Shown in pieces: positions 1-6,776 of a stretch of 10,082 nt of DNA. The position numbers were made by a program, and so were the translations under genes. The stretch's first letter is position 1. The number at the start of each line of letters is the position of its first letter. The notes under the pieces are model-generated. The model had not been told where the DNA came from, searched no databases, and saw only the letters and a program-made list of their open reading frames with translations. The DNA lies in contig SYDV01000136.1 of the NCBI GenBank assembly GCA_005801395.1, positions 1 to 10,082 on the forward strand. Reading direction: 5' to 3'. The DNA is from Planctomycetia bacterium. GTDB taxonomy: Bacteria > Planctomycetota > UBA11346.

Positions 1-351
1 ATCGAATTACCAGCCGGACTCGTTGGTGATGAAGATGCAGGCGAAGACCTGCTTATTGCAGCCAACCGTGAACTTGATGAGGAGACAGGTTGGACAGCAA
101 ATCAATTACATGTCCTTAATTGCGGACCATCATCTGCAGGATTAACCAGTGAATTAGTAACCATGATTTACGCGGGTAAACTTACTCGCACCAGTGCTGG
201 TGGTGGAGTTCCTGGAGAAGGAATCACCGTACACACTATTCCTATTAGCCAAATTTCGAATTGGTTAGCGACGCGAGCGCAAGCAGGGCAATTAATTGAC
301 CACAAAGTTTATGCCGGCCTGTGGTGGTTGGGACAGGTGCATCCATGGTAA
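1..351 (+). CDS. Nudix hydrolase, ADP-ribose pyrophosphatase-like (5' partial)
   Basis: The reading frame is open from base 1 to a TAA at 349-351, so the N-terminus lies outside the window; 116 residues are visible. The fragment opens with ELPAG followed by a Nudix box: G9, E15, then RELDEETGW at residues 23-31, matching Gx5Ex7REUxEExGU. The glutamates of the box bind the catalytic Mg2+. The ELPAG start and the downstream GPSSAGLTSE segment (residues about 42-51) are typical of ADP-ribose pyrophosphatases, which cut ADP-ribose to AMP and ribose 5-phosphate in the cytoplasm. Compared with the usual PAG-x5-E spacing there are about three extra residues between PAG and the first glutamate. It leads a tight run that includes an ADP-ribosylglycohydrolase, which supports ADP-ribose or a related dinucleotide as substrate. 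The Nudix family call is firm; the substrate is inferred. Confidence 0.88.
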   Translation: MELPAGLVGDEDAGEDLLIAANRELDEETGWTANQLHVLNCGPSSAGLTSELVTMIYAGKLTRTSAGGGVPGEGITVHTIPISQISNWLATRAQAGQLIDHKVYAGLWWLGQVHPW

Positions 352-388
352 TAGTCCACGTGACACTGATCGACGGGATTTATAGCTT

Positions 389-775
389 ATGACCACCCTT
401 GCCCGAACATGGGGATTTCGTTGCTCATTGAGCGATGTCGCAGTGTTAATTATTGCTGGTTTTTTGACCTGTTGGTTCAGAGAAGATCTTGGATTATGGA
501 TATGGATAATCCCACTGATAGTTGGACATTTTTTCCTTTTCTGCAATGTATTTAGGATTTCTCGCGAACGAGAATTATGGTGGGCAGCCATATGCCTTGC
601 GAATATCAGCGGTTGGATGTTCTGCGAGGAGCCTCGTTGGCTGATGATTTTGGTCATTCAGATACCCGTGACGATTGCGGTAATCATTTGGGATATGCAG
701 AAATCTTATTATCACGGAATATTTGCGAATCATATTAACCCGCATTTGGTAGACTACATAGAGGAACGGATATGA
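389..775 (+). CDS. Small four-helix membrane protein, unknown function
   Basis: A 128-residue protein that I do not recognise. It has four hydrophobic stretches at about residues 17-30, 36-55, 62-79 and 84-101, separated by short charged turns (RED, RISRERE, EEPR), and a polar C-terminal tail of about 25 residues ending in EERI. It is rich in aromatic residues (nine Trp) and has five Cys (12, 28, 52, 69, 79), with no obvious catalytic motif. It begins 37 bp after the Nudix stop, and its TGA overlaps the ATG of the ADP-ribosylglycohydrolase gene (ATGA at 772-775). That overlap indicates translational coupling and argues that it is a real gene. No strong ribosome-binding site precedes the ATG. 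Its position suggests that it anchors or senses for the neighbouring ADP-ribose enzymes at the inner membrane, but this is only inference. Confidence 0.78.
   Translation: MTTLARTWGFRCSLSDVAVLIIAGFLTCWFREDLGLWIWIIPLIVGHFFLFCNVFRISRERELWWAAICLANISGWMFCEEPRWLMILVIQIPVTIAVIIWDMQKSYYHGIFANHINPHLVDYIEERI
761..765 (+). promoter_or_regulatory. Ribosome-binding site of the ADP-ribosylglycohydrolase gene
   Basis: GAGGA lies six bases before the ATG at 772, inside the 3' end of the small membrane-protein gene. It fixes the start at 772 and fits coupled translation across the ATGA overlap. Confidence 0.7.
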
Positions 776-1764
776 ATGAAAATAATCAATTACCAAATAT
801 TACTGCCGATTCTCGCCTCCGTGATCGTATCATGGGAGGAATTATTGGAACCTTGGTCGGGGATGCACTCGGAGTTCCTGTTGAGTTCACCGGGCGATCG
901 ATACTGAATCGTGATCCTGTAACTGAAATGCGCTCCTTTGGTACATGGAACCAACCAGCGGGAACTTGGAGTGATGACAGCTCCATGACTTTGGTAACGG
1001 CAGATTTATTGAGTGGCACTGGCTGGAATATGGAAAATCTCATCTCCGGATTCCTTTTATGGCTGGACAAATCTTGGTGGACACCGCATGGCGTGGTCTT
1101 CGATATCGGCAATGCGACCCAAGGTGCACTAAGGTTATTTCGCACCAATCGCGATCATCTTTCATGTGGCATGACCTGCGAGTCAGACAATGGAAATGGC
1201 TCGCTGATGCGCTCCTTACCTGTGTCGTGTTGGCTTTTGGGGCAAGCGACGGAAATTATTATTTCGAAGGCAGGTGAAGCAAGCGCACTAACCCATGCAC
1301 ACTTGCGTTCACGACTTTGCTGCGCCTGGCATGCCTTGTGGTGTGATGCCATGCTATCCGGGAAATCGGTGAGGGCTTCAGCCCGAGATGCCAGCCATCG
1401 TCTGCTGCCAAACATTATGCTCGATCTAGAACGGAAGATCCTCAAGCGCTTACTTGACGGATCGGTCATGGACCAATCTCGTGCCGCCATCCATAGCGAC
1501 GGATATGTAGTCTCGACCATGGAAGCATCACTATGGTGCTTGACGAATCACGACGATTTCCGCAGCTCGGTTTTGGCCGCCGTTAATCTTGGCGATGACA
1601 CCGACACCACCGGCGCCGTCACTGGTGGCATGGCTGGCTTGCACTACGGATTGAACGCGATTCCCAAAGAATGGATTTCGGCTATAGCGCGACATGACGA
1701 TGTGATGGCGCTAGCGGAACGCTTCGCAGATGCTTGCTTAGCGCACTGGCAGACATCGCCCTAA
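772..1764 (+). CDS. ADP-ribosylglycohydrolase family protein (DraG/ARH type)
   Basis: A 330-residue all-helical hydrolase of the DraG/ARH family, whose members use a two-metal (Mg or Mn) site to cut ADP-ribose from modified proteins, nucleic acids or small molecules. The N-terminal family signature is present (GGIIGTLVGDALGVPVEF, residues 22-39). The metal-binding motifs are all visible: SDD at 67-69, an FDIG segment with D111, NGNGSLMR at 140-147, and GDDTDT at 274-279. The catalytic centre therefore looks intact. Length is normal for the family. There is no signal peptide, so it is cytoplasmic. The start is supported by a good ribosome-binding site and the ATGA overlap with the upstream gene. 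The linked residue (Arg, Ser, acetyl-ADP-ribose or other) cannot be predicted. The ADP-ribose-type Nudix gene two positions upstream could degrade the released ADP-ribose. Confidence 0.93.
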   Translation: MNENNQLPNITADSRLRDRIMGGIIGTLVGDALGVPVEFTGRSILNRDPVTEMRSFGTWNQPAGTWSDDSSMTLVTADLLSGTGWNMENLISGFLLWLDKSWWTPHGVVFDIGNATQGALRLFRTNRDHLSCGMTCESDNGNGSLMRSLPVSCWLLGQATEIIISKAGEASALTHAHLRSRLCCAWHALWCDAMLSGKSVRASARDASHRLLPNIMLDLERKILKRLLDGSVMDQSRAAIHSDGYVVSTMEASLWCLTNHDDFRSSVLAAVNLGDDTDTTGAVTGGMAGLHYGLNAIPKEWISAIARHDDVMALAERFADACLAHWQTSP

Positions 1765-1811
1765 TATCAATCGCTGAAAAATCATTCCAACCACGAACGA
1801 AAGAAACTCAC

Positions 1812-2828
1812 ATGCTTGGCTTAAAGTTTATCAAAATCTCACCCACCACCTATGTCCTCCAATACAAGGCCGGGGCTATTGTTCGAGAAGGCGTCGGTCT
1901 CTCATTTTTCTATTACACCCCCACCACGTCTCTCGTGCTGGTACCGTTGGGGAGCGTTGATGTGCCGTTTATTTTCGCCGAAAGCACGGCTGACTTTCAG
2001 GAGGTCACGGTTCAGGGACAAGTAGCCTATCGGATCGATGATGCAAAAAAGACAGCGAAACTCCTTAATTTCACGGTCAACCACACAGGAAGATATATCT
2101 CAGATGATCCGGATAAACGTCCTCAACGAGTGGTGAATTTGCTCAAGGTGCTTATTCGAAAAGAAATCAATCAGATGCCACTTCGGGATGCGCTACGCTC
2201 TTCGGAACAATTAACACTGAATGTTTCAACTGCTTTATCGTCCTCGCTAGAAGTCAGCGCCTTAGGGGCCGTCATTATCGGCGTGTCAATTCTTGCGATT
2301 AAACCAACACCCGAAACGTCACGCGCACTTGAAGCCGAAGCGCGTGAGCAATTGCTGCGCGAGGCTGACGCAGCTATTCATGCGCGTCGGATCTCCGCTG
2401 TAGAACAGGAACGGGCAATCAAGGAAAGCGAACTCAATACCGAAGTCGCCATAGAACATAAGCGCAGACAAGTTCGAGAGGCACAAATGGATGCCGAGCG
2501 TTCGGTGCAAGAAAGAAAACATGAATTACAAAAAGCGGAGCTCGACACCAATGTTCTTCTTGAGAAACGCCGTCAGGATTTGGTTGCGCTATCCGTTGAA
2601 AATGCCCGCCACGAATCGGACGCTAAAGCATATGCTTTATCCGCCATGGTTAAATCACTTGCCGGAATCGATCCACGAAATCTTCAGTCGCTTGCCAGCG
2701 TCGGCATGCAGCCAAGTCAATTAATCGCGCTTGCGTTTCAAGGATTGGCAGAAAAGGCCGAAAAGATTGGTGAGTTAAATATTTCTCCGGAATTATTACA
2801 ACAGCTGATGGAGGTTAAGAAAAAATAA
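1812..2828 (+). CDS. SPFH/band-7 domain protein with coiled coil
   Basis: A 338-residue protein beginning MLGLKFIKI. An SPFH (stomatin/prohibitin/flotillin) domain spans about residues 8-165, with the typical pattern of short beta strands (VREGVGLSFFYYTP, then the LVLVPLGSVDVPF and QEVTVQGQVAYRI segments). It is followed by a highly charged Glu/Arg/Lys/Ala-rich coiled coil at about 170-275 and a helical tail. SPFH proteins form large ring-like membrane scaffolds. No clear N-terminal transmembrane helix is seen, so membrane contact would be peripheral or through a partner such as the small four-helix protein. The frame is open back to an ATG at 1734, but that would overlap the upstream gene, and the conserved N-terminus begins at 1812. 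The gap to the glycohydrolase stop is 47 bp. The next gene starts 2 bp after this stop, so the two are almost certainly cotranscribed. Confidence 0.88.
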   Translation: MLGLKFIKISPTTYVLQYKAGAIVREGVGLSFFYYTPTTSLVLVPLGSVDVPFIFAESTADFQEVTVQGQVAYRIDDAKKTAKLLNFTVNHTGRYISDDPDKRPQRVVNLLKVLIRKEINQMPLRDALRSSEQLTLNVSTALSSSLEVSALGAVIIGVSILAIKPTPETSRALEAEAREQLLREADAAIHARRISAVEQERAIKESELNTEVAIEHKRRQVREAQMDAERSVQERKHELQKAELDTNVLLEKRRQDLVALSVENARHESDAKAYALSAMVKSLAGIDPRNLQSLASVGMQPSQLIALAFQGLAEKAEKIGELNISPELLQQLMEVKKK

Positions 2829-2830
2829 GA

Positions 2831-3757
2831 ATGCTACCACAAACTGAAAACCGTATTGTACTCGTTACACGTCGCACACGACTCGAAGACCTTGTTGCAC
2901 GCTTTAATACATTAACCCAAGCACGCTTTTACGTTGAGCATTTAGGTGCTGATTTTACCGATTACCAACAGGAAGACGATCACTATTTAGAGGCACTGCG
3001 TGCTTCCGAACGCATTCTCGCTTACCATGGCCGTGTTCATGTAGTGAATCGAAACTTTCTTCCTAATTACGTCTTTGGAAAAAATGATGTCGTAGTAGCA
3101 CTCGGGCAAGACGGTTTGGTCGCCAATACCATTAAATACCTAGGACTACAGCCCTTAATTGGAGTTAATCCTGACCGTAAACGTTGGGATGGTGTCCTGT
3201 TGCCTTTTGCCGTTAGCGATCTGGAAAAACTGATACCAGAAGTTTTTGCAAAAAAACGTCCTATTAAAGAAGTTACCATGGCCAAAGCAGAGCTTAATAA
3301 CGGTCAGGTTTTATATGCGGTCAACGATTTTTTTATCGGTGCCCGTAGTCATATTTCCGCTCGTTATCAAATCCAACTTGATAACCAAGAAGAGCGACAT
3401 TCCTCCAGTGGCATCATAGTTTCGACGGGATTAGGATCTACCGGATGGCTTAAAAGCGTATTGGCTGGTGCTCAAATTATCGCTGGGAATACGAACGCAA
3501 AAAGACTTGCTTCAAAACCTATGCCTTGGCATGCACCATATTTAGTTTTCAGCGTACGTGAGCCATTTCCAAGCCAAACCACATCTGCGACCTTAGTTTA
3601 TGGACATATTTCAAAAACGCCTTTAAAGGTGACTTCACAAATGTCCGAAAACGGCGTTGTTTTCAGCGATGGCATTGAACAAGATTTCCTTGAATTTAAT
3701 GCCGGAACATCAGTCTCAGTAGCTGTTGCTGAGCGAAAAGGAATGTTGGTTTTTTGA
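2831..3757 (+). CDS. NAD-kinase-like (ATP-NAD kinase fold) protein, divergent
   Basis: A 308-residue protein with the layout of the NAD kinase/diacylglycerol kinase superfamily. The usual GGDGT motif appears as GQDGL at residues 92-96. The conserved Asn-Asp follows at N165-D166, the glycine-rich segment that normally reads TPTGSTAY is STGLGSTGW at 198-206, and SDG is at 279-281. NAD kinases phosphorylate the 2'-hydroxyl of the adenosine ribose of NAD. Retention of the Asp, Asn and GST elements suggests an active kinase, while the changed motifs suggest a different substrate or tuning, so I do not name it nadK. It starts 2 bp after the SPFH stop. A GGAGG at 2810-2814 is about 16 bases upstream, rather far, so translation probably depends on coupling. 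It is the last gene of the run and is AT-rich (about 42 percent GC in one 60-base sample). Confidence 0.8.
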   Translation: MLPQTENRIVLVTRRTRLEDLVARFNTLTQARFYVEHLGADFTDYQQEDDHYLEALRASERILAYHGRVHVVNRNFLPNYVFGKNDVVVALGQDGLVANTIKYLGLQPLIGVNPDRKRWDGVLLPFAVSDLEKLIPEVFAKKRPIKEVTMAKAELNNGQVLYAVNDFFIGARSHISARYQIQLDNQEERHSSSGIIVSTGLGSTGWLKSVLAGAQIIAGNTNAKRLASKPMPWHAPYLVFSVREPFPSQTTSATLVYGHISKTPLKVTSQMSENGVVFSDGIEQDFLEFNAGTSVSVAVAERKGMLVF

Positions 3758-3925
3758 ATAAAATGATGCCAATATTACTAAATTAATTTAATTATAAACC
3801 ATGAGAGTTGAAAATCGAACTTTCCCTTTTCCTGAAAAGATATCCAAAGACACATTTCAATTTTGATGCCTTATTTAGCGACTAACGCTTCGACGAGAAC
3901 GAGTTTGGCACCATGTGCAATTTGC
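3758..3925. other. AT-rich convergent intergenic spacer
   Basis: These 168 bp separate the 3' ends of the NAD-kinase-like gene and vapC, which face each other. The spacer holds a 12-bp all-AT palindrome at 3779-3790 and a small CTTTTC/GAAAAG inverted repeat with a two-base gap at 3826-3839. Neither makes a convincing Rho-independent terminator because both stems are weak and no T-tract follows. I see no gene here. Confidence 0.5.
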
Positions 3926-4363
3926 CTACAGCACCAAATGCTGCCAATCCAATCCATAATTTTCAAAACGGGAAAAATCTTTGTCGCGTGTTACCCAGGT
4001 GCATCCGGCACTAATCGCAATGGCGGCATGTTGGGCGTCGGCGACGAGTTTGCCGGTGGCTTTGCTGTCGCGGCACAACTGGGCGGTGCGTGTCCAATGA
4101 TCTGCTTCAGGGTGAATGAGTCGGCAATTACTACGCGCGAGGATGTCATCGATGAATGCCAATGCGCCGACTAACGGAGTTGGTCCGCCGGGCATATTGG
4201 GTTGGGTAACGATGCGCACAAAACCAATGGCGACCTGGGTGCTGATGGCGAATGGTCGTGGGAGGTTCACCAACGCATTCCACCACTGGTGATACGGTTG
4301 ATGAAATGGCGCATCGGCACGGTGAGCATAGATTAGGACATTCATATCAGGCATCAGCATCAT
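3926..4363 (-). CDS. vapC: PIN-domain ribonuclease toxin, VapC family
   Basis: A 145-residue PIN-domain protein. VapC toxins are Mg-dependent ribonucleases that cleave tRNA or rRNA when freed from their antitoxin. D6 lies in the N-terminal PDMNVLIYA motif, D109 in KLVADAQHAAIA, and D127 and D129 in the VTRDKDF motif. The acidic residue usual near position 40-45 is not evident: the segment reads AISTQVAIGFVRI. Some VapC subfamilies have the same pattern there. The N-terminus MMLMPDMN offers several starts. The first ATG (4363) overlaps the TAA of the antitoxin gene by one base (TAATG), which favours coupled translation from it, and the fourth codon is the alternative. The gene is richer in GC (39 of 60 bases at 4021-4080) than the kinase-like gene it faces, which may indicate separate acquisition. 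Confidence 0.9.
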   Translation of the reverse strand: MMLMPDMNVLIYAHRADAPFHQPYHQWWNALVNLPRPFAISTQVAIGFVRIVTQPNMPGGPTPLVGALAFIDDILARSNCRLIHPEADHWTRTAQLCRDSKATGKLVADAQHAAIAISAGCTWVTRDKDFSRFENYGLDWQHLVL

Positions 4364-4617
4364 TAATATCCCAGGCGCGTGTGGTCATCTAGGGTATCCA
4401 ATTTGGCCAGATCTTCTGGCTCCATCGATACTGGATGCGTCGGGTCGCCGAACGTCAACGCACGGTACGCGGGCACTGTTTCCTGTACACGTCGGGTGGG
4501 TTTGATCATGTCGCGCAGCGCTTGATTGATCACGTCACTGAGAGTGCGGTGGTCTTGAGCCGCGAGCTGTTTGGCTTTAGTGGCAAGCTCATCATCGAGT
4601 ATGATCGTGGTTCGCAT
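4363..4617 (-). CDS. vapB: Ribbon-helix-helix antitoxin, VapB family
   Basis: An 84-residue antitoxin starting MRTTIILDDEL. The N-terminal 40 residues form a ribbon-helix-helix DNA-binding fold: a short beta strand (RTTIILDD), then two helices around LATKAKQLAAQ and TLSDVINQALRDMI. The C-terminal part (about 41-84, ending LDDHTRLGY) is acidic and probably disordered, as expected for the segment that wraps around and blocks the toxin. An ATG four codons upstream (4629) is in frame, but the family N-terminus begins at the Met chosen here. The antitoxin precedes the toxin and overlaps its start by one base. Such pairs are usually autorepressed, and an inverted repeat just upstream fits this. Confidence 0.88.
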   Translation of the reverse strand: MRTTIILDDELATKAKQLAAQDHRTLSDVINQALRDMIKPTRRVQETVPAYRALTFGDPTHPVSMEPEDLAKLDTLDDHTRLGY

Positions 4618-4638
4618 AAATATGAGCATAAGTATGTC

Positions 4639-4662
4639 AAGGTAAGCGCAAGGGTTTACCTT
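4639..4662 (-). promoter_or_regulatory. Candidate VapB/VapBC operator (inverted repeat)
   Basis: Perfect 7-bp arms AAGGTAA (4639-4645) and TTACCTT (4656-4662) are separated by 10 bases, 21 bp upstream of the vapB start. Arms about one helical turn apart suit binding by ribbon-helix-helix dimers. A TTGACA hexamer on the minus strand (4640-4635) overlaps one arm, but no good -10 box sits at the right distance before the start codon, so the exact promoter is uncertain. The operator role is inferred from its position and from known autoregulation of vapBC loci. Confidence 0.5.
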
Positions 4663-4862
4663 ATGTTGTAAGTCTCTATCTGATAATAGTTAAGATGGCG
4701 TGGAGGACCGGTAACCCATACGGGTCACTTAGAACTGGAGGAAGACAGAGAACTTACCGACGCAATTTCAAAACGCCCCGGCCCCTCTCGCTCAACTCCG
4801 ATCCTCCATGTCAAATTTCCTTCTCTCGCTAGTTTTTTACCACCCCACAGCGCGAGTACCCG
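4663..4862. other. Intergenic region upstream of the deaminase gene
   Basis: This is the remainder of the 245-bp gap between the divergently oriented vapB and the deaminase gene. It contains an imperfect hairpin, GTAACCC at 4711-4717 and GGGTCAC at 4722-4728 (six of seven bases pair, four-base loop), then a pyrimidine-rich stretch at about 4780-4855. No clear promoter boxes or ribosome-binding site for the deaminase are visible, and I see no gene. Confidence 0.4.
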
Positions 4863-5879
4863 ATGCCCACTGATTGGTTTGATGCCTTACCGAAAGTTGA
4901 ATTGCATGTCCATTTAGAAGGGGCCATTCCGTTACCGTTTCTGTGGCGGCTTATTCAACGTGCCGGTGGTTTTTCAGAGATCGCTGATTTGGCTGCGCTT
5001 GAACAGCGCTTTATTTTCCGTGATTTTCACCATTTCTTGCGCATGTGGGTGTGGAAGAATCAATTTATTCGCACGGTGGATGATTTGAGCGACATGGCGG
5101 AAGCGGTGGCGCGTTCCTGGGTAAAGCAAAACATCATTTACGTTGAGGCGCATTGTTCACCGATCGATTTTCGTCAGCACGGTATCAGCATTGCCGATGC
5201 CATTCGCGCTTATCGCCGTGGTTTAGCGCGAGTGCCAGCGGTTGAGGTTGGTTTAATCGTTGATCTGGTGCGCAATTACGGCGCTGACGAAGCTGAGTTG
5301 ACCTTGGATGCTATTTTAACGGTCAAAGACCACGGCGTGATCGGGATTGGACTTGGTGGTGATGAATTACATTTTCCGGCTGAATTATTTATTAATACCT
5401 TTGCCCGTGCGCGCGCTGCGGGCTTACGTACGACGGCTCATGCTGGTGAAGGTGCAGGGCCAGCATCGATTCGCCATGCCATAAATGATTTACATGTCGA
5501 GCGTCTTGGCCATGGCGTACGCGCCATCGAAGATCCAGCCCTCATTGATGAATTAATCACTCGTCGTATTCCATTAGAACTCTGTCCCACTAGCAATATT
5601 TGCACGGGAATCATCACGTCATTTGCCCAACATCCGATTACGCGACTGCGTCAACGCGGCGTTATTGTCACGGTTAATTCAGACGATCCCGCGATGTTTA
5701 ATTGTTCGTTAGCCGGAGAATTCCGGCGATTAGTCGCCGAACATCAATGGACCGCCGACGAGGTCCGACAATCATTACTGACGGCGATAGATGTGAGTTG
5801 GTTAGCAGGTGAGCAAAAAAACACACTTAAAAAACGCTGTCAGACCCATTCCGCGTGGATGTTGGATCACCTCAAATAG
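4863..5879 (+). CDS. Adenosine deaminase family protein
   Basis: A 338-residue TIM-barrel metal-dependent deaminase of the Add/ADA family, which hydrolyses the 6-amino group of adenosine or related purines, giving inosine-type products and ammonia. All Zn and catalytic positions are present: ELHVHLEG with H15 and H17, HAGE at 193-196 (metal His and catalytic Glu), H217 in RLGHGVR, and NSDDP at 272-276 with the metal Asp and its neighbour. The GGDE segment at 165-168 matches the substrate-binding loop of the family. Length is typical and there is no signal peptide. The ATG at 4863 has no evident ribosome-binding site, but it gives the usual short leader before LPKVELH. Relatives act on adenine or aminodeoxyfutalosine, so the exact substrate is open. 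It stands alone and converges on the esterase gene with only 12 bp between stops. Confidence 0.9.
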   Translation: MPTDWFDALPKVELHVHLEGAIPLPFLWRLIQRAGGFSEIADLAALEQRFIFRDFHHFLRMWVWKNQFIRTVDDLSDMAEAVARSWVKQNIIYVEAHCSPIDFRQHGISIADAIRAYRRGLARVPAVEVGLIVDLVRNYGADEAELTLDAILTVKDHGVIGIGLGGDELHFPAELFINTFARARAAGLRTTAHAGEGAGPASIRHAINDLHVERLGHGVRAIEDPALIDELITRRIPLELCPTSNICTGIITSFAQHPITRLRQRGVIVTVNSDDPAMFNCSLAGEFRRLVAEHQWTADEVRQSLLTAIDVSWLAGEQKNTLKKRCQTHSAWMLDHLK

Positions 5880-5891
5880 CTATGTGGACTA

Positions 5892-6776
5892 TTATTTTGC
5901 GCGCCACAGCCAGCGCATGGAATCAGGGAAAATCGAACCACCATGTTTACCATTATGGCCGCCGTCGCCCCACACGGTTTTGTAATCATATTTGGCGAAT
6001 TTCAGTGCGGCTTCCATTTGTAAGTTCGCGAGGTACCAATTGCCATGTGAATTATCAAGGTCACTTGAGCCATCTTGTAAGAATACGCGCAACGGTTTGG
6101 GTGGTGTTTTGCGGATCAGCGCAGGATAGTTATGACCGCCTTCTTTCAACGATGGTCCGGAAGCGATATTGGTATAACTGCCAATGTGGCTGAGCACTTT
6201 ACGAAATTGATCGGGGTATTCCCAGGCCACGGTGAAAGCACAAATACCACCCGAACTATTACCACAAATAGCGCGTTGTTCTGGATCGGTGGTGAGATTC
6301 AACGTCTTGCCAACTTCTGGTAGTATTTCTTCCAAAATAAACCGCGCATATTGATTAGATAAGGTATCGTATTCAAAACTACGATTACTGGGCTTGGCAT
6401 TCCGCTTCCCATCCTTGGGTTTATCTCCTGGATTAATAAAAATTCCGATCATTGGGGGAATTTCTTTTTTATGTATGAGATTATCCAGCACCGTCGGTGC
6501 GCGATAACTACCCTTTTCACCCACAAAACCACCACCATCCTGAAACACCATCACGGCGGTTGGTGTGTCCGCCTTATATTGCGCGGGTATATAAATCCAA
6601 TAATCGCGCACGGTGTCTGCGAAAATGGTGCTTTTCCATTCGTATTGGGTTAACTTGCCCTTCGGCACACCTTCCTGCGGAAGCGAATCTGGACCTAATT
6701 GATAGTCCGATTCGGCGTAGGCCGACATCGCCAAAGCGAGTAGGAACAAACAGCTAAATACAGGACTTTTATTCAT
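5892..6776 (-). CDS. Secreted esterase, enterochelin-esterase-like alpha/beta hydrolase
   Basis: A 294-residue protein starting at the ATG whose product begins MNKSPVF. A Sec signal peptide follows (hydrophobic FSCLFLLALAMSAYA, probable cleavage after AYA near residue 21). The frame is open for 46 more codons upstream, but that would place an implausible leader before the signal peptide and overlap the preceding gene. The mature part is an alpha/beta hydrolase of the putative-esterase family (PF00756 type). It has a WIYIPAQY strand, a VFQDGGGF oxyanion-region segment, the nucleophile elbow GNSSGG with S174, a probable acid D239 or D241 in LQDGSSDLDN, and H274 or H278 in GGHNGKHGG. The ending DSMRWLWR is common in planctomycete-type members. 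It probably cleaves an ester in the periplasm or outside; the substrate is unknown. It lies about 100 bp downstream of the DUF1552 gene on the same strand. Confidence 0.87.
   Translation of the reverse strand: MNKSPVFSCLFLLALAMSAYAESDYQLGPDSLPQEGVPKGKLTQYEWKSTIFADTVRDYWIYIPAQYKADTPTAVMVFQDGGGFVGEKGSYRAPTVLDNLIHKKEIPPMIGIFINPGDKPKDGKRNAKPSNRSFEYDTLSNQYARFILEEILPEVGKTLNLTTDPEQRAICGNSSGGICAFTVAWEYPDQFRKVLSHIGSYTNIASGPSLKEGGHNYPALIRKTPPKPLRVFLQDGSSDLDNSHGNWYLANLQMEAALKFAKYDYKTVWGDGGHNGKHGGSIFPDSMRWLWRAK

Noticed and set aside
1734..1811. Upstream in-frame ATG that would add 26 residues to the SPFH protein and overlap the glycohydrolase gene
   Set aside because: No ribosome-binding site, the extra residues do not resemble the family N-terminus, and the overlap with the upstream gene is 31 bp. 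The start at 1812 fits better.
3779..3839. Terminators after the kinase-like gene
   Set aside because: The palindromes here are AT-only or have a two-base loop, with no following T-tract; too weak to call.
3880..3925. Possible integron attC-like core (TAAC near 3890) beside the toxin-antitoxin pair
   Set aside because: No matching GTTRRRY partner or imperfect palindrome of the expected size could be found on the other side of vapBC.
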